Numbered from the stretch's first letter, positions 24,864-33,708 are shown. The stretch: DNA of 64,000 nucleotides from Tianweitania aestuarii (GCF_018457165.1 NZ_JAFMNX010000001.1:1178001-1242000); one strand, 5' to 3'. Notes: generated by a model not told the origin, from the letters alone. Numbers and translations are program-made.

Positions 24864-25691
24864 ATGTTTGCAAATCGCCGCCTCGGCATTCTGCTGCTCG
24901 CGCCTGCGACCCTGTTCGTGCTGGTCGGGTTCATCATTCCCGTCCTGATCCTGCTCGCCGGTGCGTTCAGGAGCGGCGATACGTGGACGCTCACCAACTA
25001 CATCGATTTCTTCGGACAGCCGCTCAACCGCGAAGTCTTCGTTCGAACCTTCCGGCTGGGACTGATCGTCACCGCGGTGTCGGCTGTCATCGGCTATGGC
25101 GTCGCCATGGCGGTGGTGGAGGCCGGGCCGAAGTCGAAGGGCCGGCTCGTCGCCATGCTGGTGCTGCCGCTGATGATTTCGCCGGTGGCGCGCACCTACG
25201 CCTGGCTGGTGATTCTGGGCCGCACCGGCTTCGTTAATGTGGCGCTGACCTCCATCGGTCTCACCGACGCGCCGTTGCGCATCCTGTTCACTGAAACCGC
25301 GGTGTTTATCGGCCTCATTCAGCTGTTCTTCCCCTTGATGGTACTGCCGTTGATCTCGTCGCTGGAAAACATGCCGCGCGATGTCGTGCCGGCCGCGCGC
25401 GTGCTGGGTGCCAGCTGGTTCTCCGTGTTCTTCAAGGTCATCCTGCCGCTTACCCGCGAAGGTTTGGTTGTGGGCGGCACGCTGGTGTTCGTCGGCTCGC
25501 TGACCGCTTACGTCACGCCGGCCATCCTGGGCGGCTCAAAGGTCCTGATGCTGGAAACGCTGTTGTACCAGCGCGTTTCTGTCGCCAACGACTTCGCTTC
25601 GGCAGCCGTGATCGCGGTGATCCTGATCGCCATGTCCATTCTCACCAACATGTTGCTGAAGCGGCTCGCTTCGGTTCGCCGGGGGCGCTGA
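24864..25691 (+). CDS. ABC transporter permease (PotB-like)
   Basis: The product has 275 residues with six membrane segments, beginning GILLLAPATLFVLVGFIIPVLILLAGAF. The coupling motif that docks on the ATPase is around PRDVVPAARVLGASWFSVFFKVILP (EAA loop). It is the first of two inner-membrane subunits. The stop at 25691 overlaps the next ATG by one base. Confidence 0.9.
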   Translation: MFANRRLGILLLAPATLFVLVGFIIPVLILLAGAFRSGDTWTLTNYIDFFGQPLNREVFVRTFRLGLIVTAVSAVIGYGVAMAVVEAGPKSKGRLVAMLVLPLMISPVARTYAWLVILGRTGFVNVALTSIGLTDAPLRILFTETAVFIGLIQLFFPLMVLPLISSLENMPRDVVPAARVLGASWFSVFFKVILPLTREGLVVGGTLVFVGSLTAYVTPAILGGSKVLMLETLLYQRVSVANDFASAAVIAVILIAMSILTNMLLKRLASVRRGR

Positions 25692-26464
25692 TGCGGATCG
25701 CGGGAAACCTGCTTCTCACACTGGTGCTGATCTTCCTGATCGGCCCCTTCGTCATCATCTGCATTGCCGGCCTGTCGGGCGGCGAAACCCTGGCCTTTCC
25801 GCCGGACGGGCTTTCGCTGCGCTGGGTGCAGCGCGTGTTCGAGGTGGAAAGCTTCCGCTCCGCCTTCTGGCTGTCGATCGCGCTGGCGATCGGCTCGACG
25901 CTGCTGGCGCTCATCCTCGGCATTCCGGCAGCTTACGCGCTCGACCGCTACAATCCGCCGATGGCAGAAACGATCCGCAACATCGTGACCGCACCGATCA
26001 TCGTGCCGGGCATCATCGTCGGCCTCGCTCTGCTGCGCCATCTCGTTGTGCCGCTGGGTATTCCCATCACGCTCGCCCTCATCATCGGCCACACCGCGCT
26101 TCTGGTGCCTTATGCCGTGCGCGTAGTGTCGGCGAGCCTGGTGAACCTGCGCACCGATGTCGAGGAAGCGGCGGTCATGCTGGGTGCCAGCCGACTGCAA
26201 AGCTTCTTCAAGGTCGTGCTGCCCAATATCCGCTCCGGCATTTTGGCCGCCTTCATCATCGGCTTCATCACATCGTTCAATCAGGTGCCTATATCGCTGT
26301 TTTTGACCGGTCCGGGCGTCACCACATTGCCGATTGGCATGATGTTTTACATGGAATTCAACTACGACCCGTCTGTCGCGGCCTTGTCCGGCCTGCTGGC
26401 GATCATGTCGCTCGCCATCGTGATGCTGGCCGAGAAGCTGCTGGGACTTTCGCGCTATGTCTGA
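25691..26464 (+). CDS. ABC transporter permease (PotC-like)
   Basis: The product has 257 residues and six membrane segments. The EAA loop is VEEAAVMLGASRLQSFFKVVLPNI. Its partner is the preceding permease (one-base overlap), and it overlaps the ATPase gene by eight bases, so the three are made together. A segment rich in Asn and Gln near the end (FITSFNQVPISLFL) matches PotC-type subunits. Confidence 0.9.
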   Translation: MRIAGNLLLTLVLIFLIGPFVIICIAGLSGGETLAFPPDGLSLRWVQRVFEVESFRSAFWLSIALAIGSTLLALILGIPAAYALDRYNPPMAETIRNIVTAPIIVPGIIVGLALLRHLVVPLGIPITLALIIGHTALLVPYAVRVVSASLVNLRTDVEEAAVMLGASRLQSFFKVVLPNIRSGILAAFIIGFITSFNQVPISLFLTGPGVTTLPIGMMFYMEFNYDPSVAALSGLLAIMSLAIVMLAEKLLGLSRYV

Positions 26465-27467
26465 CTTCCTCAAGCTCGACAAGCTCACGCTGAGCTATGG
26501 CGGACCGACGCCTGCCGTGGAAAATCTGGATTTTTCCATGGGCAAATCCGAACTCGTGGCGCTGCTCGGGCCTTCCGGCTGCGGCAAAACCACGACGATG
26601 CGCGCCGTTGCGGGTTTGATGAAGCCGGTCTCCGGCACGATCACGCTGGATGAGCGCGACATCACCCGCGTTTCCGCCAACAAGCGCGGCGTCGGCCTTG
26701 TTTTTCAGTCCTATGCGCTGTTCCCGCATCTGAGCGTGTTCGAGAACGTCGCCTTCGGTTTGCGGCTCGCCCGCGTGCCCGGCGCGGAGATCAAGCGCCG
26801 CGTCGATGCGGTGTTGGCGTCCGTCGGCCTGTCGCATCTCGCTGCCCGGCAGCCGCGCGAACTCTCCGGCGGCCAGCAGCAGCGCGTGGCGCTGGCACGC
26901 TCCATCGTCGTGGAGCCGAAGTTGCTCCTGCTGGACGAACCGTTGTCCAACCTCGACGCCCGTTTGCGCCTCGAAATGCGCTCAGAACTCGCCCGCCTTC
27001 AGGACGAGCTTGGCATCACCATGGTTTATGTCACGCATGACCAAGCCGAAGCCCTAGCGCTGGCCGACCGCATCATCGTGATGCGCGAAGGCCGCATCGA
27101 GCAGGCTGGCACGCCGGAAGACATCTATGAGCGTCCAGTTTCGATCTTCGTCGCCAACTTCATGGGTTTCGAGAACTGCTTTGAACTGACCGACGGCAAG
27201 CTGAAGGGCATTGCCGCCCCAAGCTTCGAGACGGGATCGGCAGCCGGCGTTGCCTGGCGGCCGCATGCTGTGGTGCTAGGGCAGGGGCCGCATACCGGAA
27301 CCGTGATCGGAGCGAGCTATCTCGGTCCGGTGGTGGAGTACCTCCTGTCCACGCCGCTTGGCGACATCAAGGCCGAAGCGCCGGCATCGGCACCGCGCCA
27401 CGCAATGGGGCAGGCAATCGCTTTCGACCTGCCGCAAGCCGGAGCGGTTCTTCTGGCTCGGCCGTAA
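26457..27467 (+). CDS. ABC transporter ATPase (PotA-like)
   Basis: The product has 336 residues. Walker A is GPSGCGKTTT, the Q-loop is VFQSYALFPHL, the signature is LSGGQQQRVALARS, and Walker B is LLLLDEPLSNLDA with the H-loop in VTHDQAEAL. Residues beyond about 240 form a TOBE domain that can sense substrate or regulate transport. It powers the importer encoded just upstream and is followed four bases later by the nucleoside hydrolase gene. Confidence 0.92.
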   Translation: MSDFLKLDKLTLSYGGPTPAVENLDFSMGKSELVALLGPSGCGKTTTMRAVAGLMKPVSGTITLDERDITRVSANKRGVGLVFQSYALFPHLSVFENVAFGLRLARVPGAEIKRRVDAVLASVGLSHLAARQPRELSGGQQQRVALARSIVVEPKLLLLDEPLSNLDARLRLEMRSELARLQDELGITMVYVTHDQAEALALADRIIVMREGRIEQAGTPEDIYERPVSIFVANFMGFENCFELTDGKLKGIAAPSFETGSAAGVAWRPHAVVLGQGPHTGTVIGASYLGPVVEYLLSTPLGDIKAEAPASAPRHAMGQAIAFDLPQAGAVLLARP

Positions 27468-27471
27468 GGCG

Positions 27472-28431
27472 ATGGAAGACGCGAGCAACAGTCGCCTGGT
27501 TGCCGGATGCCCGGTCTGGATCGACACCGACATGGGCTTCGACGACCTGGCCGCGATCCTCATCGTGGCAGCGTCGCGACCGGTCGCCGGCCTGTCGCTG
27601 GTCGCCGGCAACGTTGCCCTGCACCAAGTGGAGCGCAACGCGCTGGCGGTTGCCTCGATGTTCAAGTGGGACTTCCCGATCCATGCCGGTGCTGCGGCTC
27701 CGCTGAAAGGCCACCTCGAAACCGCCCACTACGTCCTCGGCGCCGATGGCATGCCGGGAACGGGCCGCAAGCTGCCGGCTGTCGAGGGCCACGCGCAGCC
27801 CGACGCCCTCGGCGCGATGATCGGCTTCATCGAGAAAGGCGGGCGCGACATTCTCGCGATCGGCCCACTCACCGATCTGGCGCATCTTGCCGAAGCGCGA
27901 CCCGACCTGCTCACGCTGCCCGATCTGCGCCTTGTCTGGATGGGCGGCTCGGCCGGTCCGGGTAATCACACAGCCGCTGCGGAATTCAATGCCGCCGTTG
28001 ATCCGGAAGCGCTTGCAGTCCTCATTGCGGCTGGTGTCCAGATTGCGATGGTCGGCCTCGATTGCTGTCGGCAGGTCACGCTGACGCTCGATGATGTTGC
28101 GCCGCTGCGCGCACATCCATCTGAACGCGCGCAACTGTTGGCCGATCTGCTCGAAGGCTATGTCCGCATCGCCGACAACGGCCACCGCCCCATGGCGCTG
28201 TATGATCCGGTTGCTGCCGCTGCCGTGATCGAGCCGGATAGCGTGACCTTCACCCCCGCGCGCCTCGACATCGAACTCGACGGCACGTTGACGCGCGGCA
28301 TGACCGTGATTGAATGGCGCGCCCGCAAGGCCGCACCCAACGCGCTGATCGCCACCACCGCCGATGCTCCTCGCATTCGCGCGATGATGCAGGCGGCCCT
28401 TTTGCGTGCCGCTGGAGACCAAGACCAATGA
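27472..28431 (+). CDS. Nucleoside hydrolase (inosine-uridine preferring type)
   Basis: The product has 319 residues from ATG at 27472. The calcium and ribose site is DTDMGFDDLAA (residues 18-28), a variant of the DTDPGxDD signature with Met for Pro. NHTAAAEFNAAVDPEA (about 163-178) matches the second ribose/metal segment. It splits nucleosides into base and ribose in the cytoplasm. It lies between the importer ATPase and adenine deaminase (4-base overlap), so adenosine is a plausible substrate. Confidence 0.88.
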   Translation: MEDASNSRLVAGCPVWIDTDMGFDDLAAILIVAASRPVAGLSLVAGNVALHQVERNALAVASMFKWDFPIHAGAAAPLKGHLETAHYVLGADGMPGTGRKLPAVEGHAQPDALGAMIGFIEKGGRDILAIGPLTDLAHLAEARPDLLTLPDLRLVWMGGSAGPGNHTAAAEFNAAVDPEALAVLIAAGVQIAMVGLDCCRQVTLTLDDVAPLRAHPSERAQLLADLLEGYVRIADNGHRPMALYDPVAAAAVIEPDSVTFTPARLDIELDGTLTRGMTVIEWRARKAAPNALIATTADAPRIRAMMQAALLRAAGDQDQ

Positions 28432-30239
28432 CCAAGGCTGCCATCGAACCGCAGGACCTCAACGCCCCCGACCTGCGCGACCGCGCCGTCCACGCCGCCA
28501 TCGGCCGCGCTCCTTTCGACATCCTGCTCGTGAACGGCAGGCTGGTGGATGTTGCGACCTCCGAGATCCGCGACGCCGATATCGGCCTTGTCGGACCGCT
28601 GATCGCCTCCGTTCATCCACGCGGTACGCGTTCGGAGGCGGCTGAAATCATCGACCTGAAAGGCGCTTTCATCGCGCCGGGCTTAATCGACATGCACATG
28701 CATATTGAAAGCTCGATGTGCACGCCACGCCGTTATGCCGAAGTCGTTGTGCCGCAGGGCACGACAACCGTGGTTTGGGATCCACACGAAGTCGGCAATG
28801 TAGCGGGGCTCGACGGCGTGCGCTGGGCGACCGAAGCCGCAAGCGATCTGCCTTTGCGTGTGCTCCCGCTCGCACCCTCCTGCGTGCCCTCCGCCCCCGG
28901 CATCGAAACCGCCGGCGCCGAGTTCAACGCGCCCGAAATGGCCGAGATGCTGTCCTGGCCGACGATCCACGGCGTCGCCGAAGTCATGGATATGCGCGGC
29001 GTGCTCGACCGTTCGCCCAAGATGCGCGGCATCGTGGATGCAGGCTTGGCTTCGAACAAGCTCGTTTGTGGCCACGCGCGCGGGTTGGAAGGCGCTGATC
29101 TGCAGGGTTTTGCCGCAGCCGGCATCGCCTCCGACCACGAGATCACCTCCGGCGAGGATCTGCTGGCGAAACTGCGCGCCGGCTTCACGGTCGAACTGCG
29201 CGGCTCACATGACTACGTGCTGCCCGGCGTTGTTGAAGCGCTAAAGACCCTGCCGCACATGCCGCAAACGCTGACGCTTTGCACCGACGACATCTTCCCC
29301 GACGATCTCGTGCGAGTCGGCGGCATGATCGACCACATCCGCCGCCTCGTTGGCTATGGCATGCCCGCCATCGATGCCCTGCGCGCCGCAACGCTCAACG
29401 GCGCCATGCGGCTCGGCCGCGAGGATCTCGGCCGCGTCGCGCCCGGCCGCTGCGCCGACATCATCGTGCTGGACGATCTCGAGCGTTTCGCCGTCAGCCG
29501 CGTCTTCGTGTCCGGCGTGGAAACCGCAAGGGAGGGCAAGCTCCTGGCGGGAACGCCGGGTGAAGTCACGGATGCCTTTACCGACACGATCAAGCTCCAG
29601 CCACTCCGTGCTGAGGACTTCACGCTGCGCGCACCGGAAGGTGCCGGCGACACTGTCGAGATCAACACGGTCTATCGCCCGCGTTTCACCGAATGGCAGC
29701 GCCTGACCGTACCGGTCGTAGATGGCGTGCTTGATCTGCCCGCCGAAAAGCTCGTGATGGCGGTGGTGCATCGGCATGGAAAGCGCAGCACTGTTCCGAG
29801 CCTCGGTGTTCTGGACGAGTGGGGGTCCTGGACCGGCGCCATCGCCACCACGATCGCTCATGACAGTCATAATCTCAACGTTTTCGGCCGCGATCCCGCC
29901 GATATGGCAGCAGCCGCCAACGCTCTGATCGCCTCTGGCGGCGGCATGGCGGTTGCGAAAGAGGGCAGGGTTATCGCCCTCCTGCCGCTCCCCGTCTGCG
30001 GTCTCCTGTCCGACGCGCCCGTCACCGAAACCGCCGATGCGCTCGTCAGGCTCCGCGACGCCGCCTCACAAGTTGCCGATTGGCTGCCGCCGGTTCGCAC
30101 CTTCAAGGCCCTCGTCGGCGCCAGCCTCGCCTGTAATCCAGGCCCCCGCGTCACCGATATGGGCATCGGCGATGGCTCGACCGGCGAGTTGCGCAGCTTG
30201 TTCGACCTGCACGAGCCGGCACTTGCGCAAGGCCGATAG
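28428..30239 (+). CDS. ade: Adenine deaminase
   Basis: The product has 603 residues, full length for the amidohydrolase-type enzyme. The metal ligands are in GLIDMHMHIESSMCTPRRYA. TTTVVWDPHEVGNV is the family hallmark, GHARGLEGADLQGF and SDHEITSGEDLLAKLRAGF follow, and CTDDIFPDDL carries a late ligand. It converts adenine to hypoxanthine and ammonia. The start overlaps the nucleoside hydrolase stop (ATGA), so it completes a pathway from imported adenosine to hypoxanthine. Confidence 0.95.
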   Translation: MTKAAIEPQDLNAPDLRDRAVHAAIGRAPFDILLVNGRLVDVATSEIRDADIGLVGPLIASVHPRGTRSEAAEIIDLKGAFIAPGLIDMHMHIESSMCTPRRYAEVVVPQGTTTVVWDPHEVGNVAGLDGVRWATEAASDLPLRVLPLAPSCVPSAPGIETAGAEFNAPEMAEMLSWPTIHGVAEVMDMRGVLDRSPKMRGIVDAGLASNKLVCGHARGLEGADLQGFAAAGIASDHEITSGEDLLAKLRAGFTVELRGSHDYVLPGVVEALKTLPHMPQTLTLCTDDIFPDDLVRVGGMIDHIRRLVGYGMPAIDALRAATLNGAMRLGREDLGRVAPGRCADIIVLDDLERFAVSRVFVSGVETAREGKLLAGTPGEVTDAFTDTIKLQPLRAEDFTLRAPEGAGDTVEINTVYRPRFTEWQRLTVPVVDGVLDLPAEKLVMAVVHRHGKRSTVPSLGVLDEWGSWTGAIATTIAHDSHNLNVFGRDPADMAAAANALIASGGGMAVAKEGRVIALLPLPVCGLLSDAPVTETADALVRLRDAASQVADWLPPVRTFKALVGASLACNPGPRVTDMGIGDGSTGELRSLFDLHEPALAQGR

Positions 30240-30388
30240 CTAACCTTTTTCGGTTCCGAATGTGGGGTGCCGCAGCCGTGATCGGTCCAGTGGATTGGCC
30301 GCCTTGCCGAATGCTTCATTTCGGCTGATTGACGTGACACGGACCGTCGGCAACTGGTCTGCAGTTTTTGTTTCCACGAGGACTTTCT

Positions 30389-31156
30389 ATGAAGACGCTG
30401 ATCGAGTCGCCCCGTTTCGAGCGCTTCATCACCATTCTCATCATCATCAACGCCATCACGCTCGGGCTTGAGACATCTCAGTGGGTGATGAGCCGTTTCG
30501 CCTCGCTCCTCCTCCTCGTTGATCGTGCGGTGCTGGCTGTCTTTGTGCTGGAGTTGGTGGCCAGAGTCTTCGTTTACCGAACCCGCTTCTTCAACGATCC
30601 ATGGCGCATCTTCGATTTCTTCGTGGTGGCGATCGCGCTTGTTCCCACGACAAGCAACCTGTCTGTGTTGCGCGCACTGCGCATCCTGCGCGTGCTGAGA
30701 ATCATCAGTGTGATCCCATCTCTGCGTCGCGTCGTCGGCGGGCTGGTCGCCGCCTTGCCTGGCATGGCTTCGATCGTGCTTCTGCTGTCGCTGGTCTTCT
30801 ATGTCTCGTCGGTGATCGCCACAAACCTCTTCGGCAACACCTTTCCCGAATGGTTCGGAACGATCGGTGAGAGCGCCTACACGCTCTTCCAGGTCATGAC
30901 GCTCGAAAGCTGGTCGATGGGCATCGTAAGGCCCGTGATGGAAGTCCATCCTTTGTCGTGGCTGTTCTTCATCCCCTTCATCGTCACGACGTCCTTTGCG
31001 GTGCTGAACCTGTTCATCGGTATCATCGTCTCCGCCATGCAGGAGGAGCATGAGTCCACAGCATCCGACGAGCGCTTGCAGATGAAGGATGAGCAGGACC
31101 TAATCCTGCAAGAGGTGCGGGCGCTCCGTGCGGAAGTTCGGGCTTTGAATCGCTGA
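30389..31156 (+). CDS. Voltage-gated ion channel of the bacterial sodium channel (NaChBac) type
   Basis: The product has 255 residues from ATG at 30389. S1-S3 lie in about residues 12-85. The S4 voltage sensor has Arg at 95, 98, 101 and 104 (LRALRILRVLRI). S5 is about 124-147. The selectivity filter is TLESWSMG (171-178), which matches the TLESW filter of bacterial sodium channels, and S6 is about 192-217. The C-terminal tail (about 218-255) is a predicted coiled coil that would hold the tetramer. It sits alone between operons. Its physiological role in the host is unknown. Confidence 0.9.
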   Translation: MKTLIESPRFERFITILIIINAITLGLETSQWVMSRFASLLLLVDRAVLAVFVLELVARVFVYRTRFFNDPWRIFDFFVVAIALVPTTSNLSVLRALRILRVLRIISVIPSLRRVVGGLVAALPGMASIVLLLSLVFYVSSVIATNLFGNTFPEWFGTIGESAYTLFQVMTLESWSMGIVRPVMEVHPLSWLFFIPFIVTTSFAVLNLFIGIIVSAMQEEHESTASDERLQMKDEQDLILQEVRALRAEVRALNR

Positions 31157-31349
31157 TGGACTGATCTTCTCGTCCGCATATGAGCGGCGAACGCGAGACC
31201 ATCGGCTCCTTCTACGTTGAAGCGACGTGAGCCTTGAAACCTGATCCATCCTGGAGTGCAGTCCGCCTGTGATCATTAACGCCGGTCCATTACGCCCCGG
31301 TGCTGCGCGCCCTGATTGACCGGCACAATGGAGAGGTCTCAGCACCAGA

Positions 31350-32174
31350 ATGACCCGCTGCTCGATCATCGGCTTCGACTCGGCTTGGACCGACAAGGCA
31401 AGCGCGCCGGGCGCGGTGTGCATCCTCCGCCAAGACGAGGCGGGTTCAACGTCATTCCGGGAGCCTGTGCTCGCATCCTTCGCCGAGGCGCTCGCCCTCA
31501 TTCGCGCAGAGCAGGCAGAAAGCGATGTCTGCATCGTCGCATTGGATCAGCCCACGATCGTTCCCAACGAAACAGGCATGCGTCCAGTCGATCGTGTTGC
31601 GGCTTCAACAATTCTCTGGGCCGGCGGCGGCGTTCAACCAGCCAACCGCTCGAAAATCGGCATGTTCGACGACGCCGCGCCGATCTGGCGTTTCAAGCGG
31701 GAGTTGAACGCCTCGGATGATCCCGAGCAGGCTCGAAGCGCGTCGACGGGCACTCACCTGACCGAGGTTTTCCCGGCGTTGGCGCTGCTAGCGATACGGG
31801 AAAGTTTCCACGCTCGCCTTTGCGCGCCCAGATACAATCCAGCGCGACGCAAGACATTCAAGCTTTTAGACTGGCACAGTGTTCTTGACGCCGTCTCCAG
31901 CTTCGCCGCTGCGCAAGGTGTCGATGGCGTGGCGGACTGGTGCAGCGGACATCGCCAATCAGCACCGCGAAAAGCAGATCAGGATAAGATGGACGGCGTG
32001 ATCTGCGCCTTGATCGGCCTGCACTGGCGTCGAGCCGAAAGAGCGTCGTCGATCATGATCGGTGATCTGACCAACGGCTACATGATCGCACCAGCCACTG
32101 CTGCAATGCGCGCGCGGATCGAAGATAGCGGCCGGCGTTACTCTGTGCCGATCGATGGTGCCCTGATGCTTTGA
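31350..32174 (+). CDS. DUF429 family protein
   Basis: The product has 274 residues. It shows the DUF429 pattern of an RNase-H-like fold: CSIIGFDSAWTDKA at the start (first acidic residue), VCIVALDQPTIVPNETGMRPVDR in the middle, TEVFPALALLAI and QDKMDGVICALIGLHWRR near the end. The biochemical function of the family is not established. It ends about 180 bp before tRNA-Arg, next to element B. Confidence 0.8.
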   Translation: MTRCSIIGFDSAWTDKASAPGAVCILRQDEAGSTSFREPVLASFAEALALIRAEQAESDVCIVALDQPTIVPNETGMRPVDRVAASTILWAGGGVQPANRSKIGMFDDAAPIWRFKRELNASDDPEQARSASTGTHLTEVFPALALLAIRESFHARLCAPRYNPARRKTFKLLDWHSVLDAVSSFAAAQGVDGVADWCSGHRQSAPRKADQDKMDGVICALIGLHWRRAERASSIMIGDLTNGYMIAPATAAMRARIEDSGRRYSVPIDGALML

Positions 32175-32230
32175 GAGACGCGGGAGCCAGATCCCACCGC
32201 CTGACCGAGCGCCACACCCCCCGCCACTCA

Positions 32231-32272
32231 GCGCATCCGAGAGAATTCGAACCACTGACCTCTGCTTTCGGA
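32231..32272 (-). repeat. Degenerate inverted copy of the tRNA-Arg 3' half
   Basis: Read on the minus strand, these 42 bases match the tRNA-Arg 3' part (32389-32430) at 38 of 42 positions, from the anticodon loop to the acceptor stem. It lies 83 bp upstream of the intact tRNA in the opposite orientation and cannot form a full tRNA. It looks like a relic of an older integration or rearrangement. Confidence 0.8.
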
Positions 32273-32355
32273 AATCACGTAGCTCCATGCGTCTTTGCCG
32301 TTGAAGCCCAAGCCACCTTCCGCTATGCACGACCTGCGCAACACGCGCCCGGCAT

Positions 32356-32432
<77 letters not shown>

Positions 32433-32480
32433 ACAAAAACAATCACTTAGTTAAGCTTGAGGCAGGGGCGACAGGTTCGC

Positions 32481-32500
32481 TACTCACCATCTACTCACAA
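32481..32500 (+). repeat. Paired 9-bp repeats, candidate integrase arm sites (left end)
   Basis: TACTCACCA and TACTCACAA start 11 bp apart, 49 bp inside attL. The same motif with the same 11-bp spacing occurs inside the right end at 43108-43127. Confidence 0.6.
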
Positions 32501-32695
32501 AAGATGAGATGTTACCGCTGGTGCGCGGCAGTTCGATGCGACATGATCGCGACATGAAGCCAAGGGCCATCTGGAAGCCGTGACTTCCGGACAATCACGT
32601 TTCTCACATAAGCTGTGAATGATCTATCGAGCCTGATTGCAGTCGTGACTCAGATCCGGCAATGTCATAAATGCAGGGTGCGATACCTGCCCGAG

Positions 32696-32718
32696 AGGCC
32701 CTAACGGGGCCTTTTTTT
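32696..32718 (+). terminator. Rho-independent terminator
   Basis: AGGCCC and GGGCCT form a stem closed by TAACG, followed by a run of seven T. It points rightward and would stop read-through from tRNA-Arg into element B. Confidence 0.75.
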
Positions 32719-32744
32719 ATGCCGCTGTCAAAGGTGGATCCCGC

Positions 32745-32918
32745 ATGCTTTCCAGCATCTGGGACTTGCTTCCCTGGGACACGGTGCTTGATCTCTTCCG
32801 CATTGCAATCGAGCTTTACAAGCTGTTCCGACCGCAACCTGCCACGAAAAAGGCGGGTAATGGCGGCGCGCGCAGAGCTCGCACGCGGAAGCGCAAGCAT
32901 CGATCCAAGAAGCGCTAG
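32745..32918 (+). CDS. 57-residue basic protein
   Basis: This short frame starts at ATG 32745 (MLSSIWDLLPWDTVLDLF...). The first 30 residues form an amphipathic, aromatic-rich helix (DTVLDLFRIAIELYKLFRP). The last 20 are almost all Arg, Lys and Ala (ARRARTRKRKHRSKKR), suggesting nucleic acid or membrane binding. It lies just after the terminator, at the element's left end. Reality as a gene is supported only by its composition and position. Confidence 0.4.
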   Translation: MLSSIWDLLPWDTVLDLFRIAIELYKLFRPQPATKKAGNGGARRARTRKRKHRSKKR

Positions 32919-32928
32919 TTCCGCAAAC

Positions 32929-33336
32929 TCAACTGCAACTTCGTGGCACTGCTTGAGAGAGCGATGACTCACGCCCATATCCTGCCGCGGCTTCCCGCTC
33001 TGCCCGCTTCCTCGCCGCCTCGGCTGCCATCCTTCGAGCCGCTTCCATCTTCGTCAGATCTACCGGGCGCACATACCCGGCCGGCGGCTTCTTGATCGTG
33101 GTCCAGTGCTCGAACACGCGCCAGCGCACATGCGCAACGTGCTCATCTCCCACATAGAAGTCGCTCGTGTTCGCCTTTAGATGGTGCAGGCAGCGCGTTG
33201 GGCCCCAGACACGCCATATCTCCGCTTCCGGGGTGATGCGCGTCTTGTAGGCGCCCCAGCCCTTGCGTGATGATGGCTTTTTGCGATCTTGTTGGGAAAA
33301 GGGGCTGATCAGCTGATCGGCGTCGCGGAATGCCAT
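32929..33336 (-). CDS. Hypothetical element B protein
   Basis: The product has 135 residues from ATG at 33336; the frame is open further upstream but overlaps the divergent gene. The middle contains aromatic-rich strands (EIWRVWGPTRCLHHLKANTSDFYV). The C-terminus is a charged Ala/Arg/Glu helix (MEAARRMAAEAARKRAEREAA). No family recognised. It lies downstream of the tape measure gene on the same strand, separated by a small gene on the other strand, so it may be a cargo or tail accessory gene. Confidence 0.45.
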   Translation of the reverse strand: MAFRDADQLISPFSQQDRKKPSSRKGWGAYKTRITPEAEIWRVWGPTRCLHHLKANTSDFYVGDEHVAHVRWRVFEHWTTIKKPPAGYVRPVDLTKMEAARRMAAEAARKRAEREAAAGYGRESSLSQAVPRSCS

Positions 33337-33419
33337 CGCGGTCCATCCTGGTGATGTGCATGGATGGCTATATAGCTCGGCAAGGCTGTGCGCGAAATGA
33401 GGAACGGGGGAGAACATAC

Positions 33420-33701
33420 TTGCACAAGATCGTCACAGGCGTTGGAACGCTGATCGCTGTGGTCGGCCTGATCATCATGGTCTATGGAGCATCGCAGCTG
33501 GTGGACAAGAACCCGGTCGGGACTCCTGCTGCGCTGATCGGAATGGGCGTGCTGCTATCCGGATCGATGCTCTACTGCTTCGGCGCGATCGTGGAGCACT
33601 TGATTGCGCTCAGGCGCATCTCGGAGAAGCAGCTTGCCATCTTCGAGCAGAGGGCGGCCGCGCGGCCTGTAGCAGCCAAGCGCGAGCCAACCTTCGGCTG
33701 A
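33420..33701 (+). CDS. Small two-helix membrane protein of element B
   Basis: The product has 93 residues from TTG at 33420, chosen because a strong ribosome site (GGGGGAGA) ends seven bases before it. Two membrane helices (VTGVGTLIAVVGLIIMVYGA and PAALIGMGVLLSGSMLYCFGAIV) are followed by a charged helix (EHLIALRRISEKQLAIFEQRAAA). It is transcribed against the tape measure gene. In satellites and prophages such genes are often lysogeny-expressed cargo. No function can be assigned. Confidence 0.55.
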   Translation: MHKIVTGVGTLIAVVGLIIMVYGASQLVDKNPVGTPAALIGMGVLLSGSMLYCFGAIVEHLIALRRISEKQLAIFEQRAAARPVAAKREPTFG

Positions 33702-33708
33702 CCCCAGC

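Larger units (their letters stand above)
32433..32744. other. Left end of element B: arm-type repeats and a terminator, no gene seen
   Basis: No reading frame is convincing here. TACTCACCA (32481-32489) and TACTCACAA (32492-32500) mirror a pair at the right end. A rightward hairpin terminator lies at 32696-32718. Confidence 0.6.

Noticed and set aside
29867-31051. A 394-codon leftward open frame across the end of ade and the channel gene
   Set aside because: It is antisense to two well-supported genes and its product is rich in His, Asp, Gln and Arg, as is usual for shadows.
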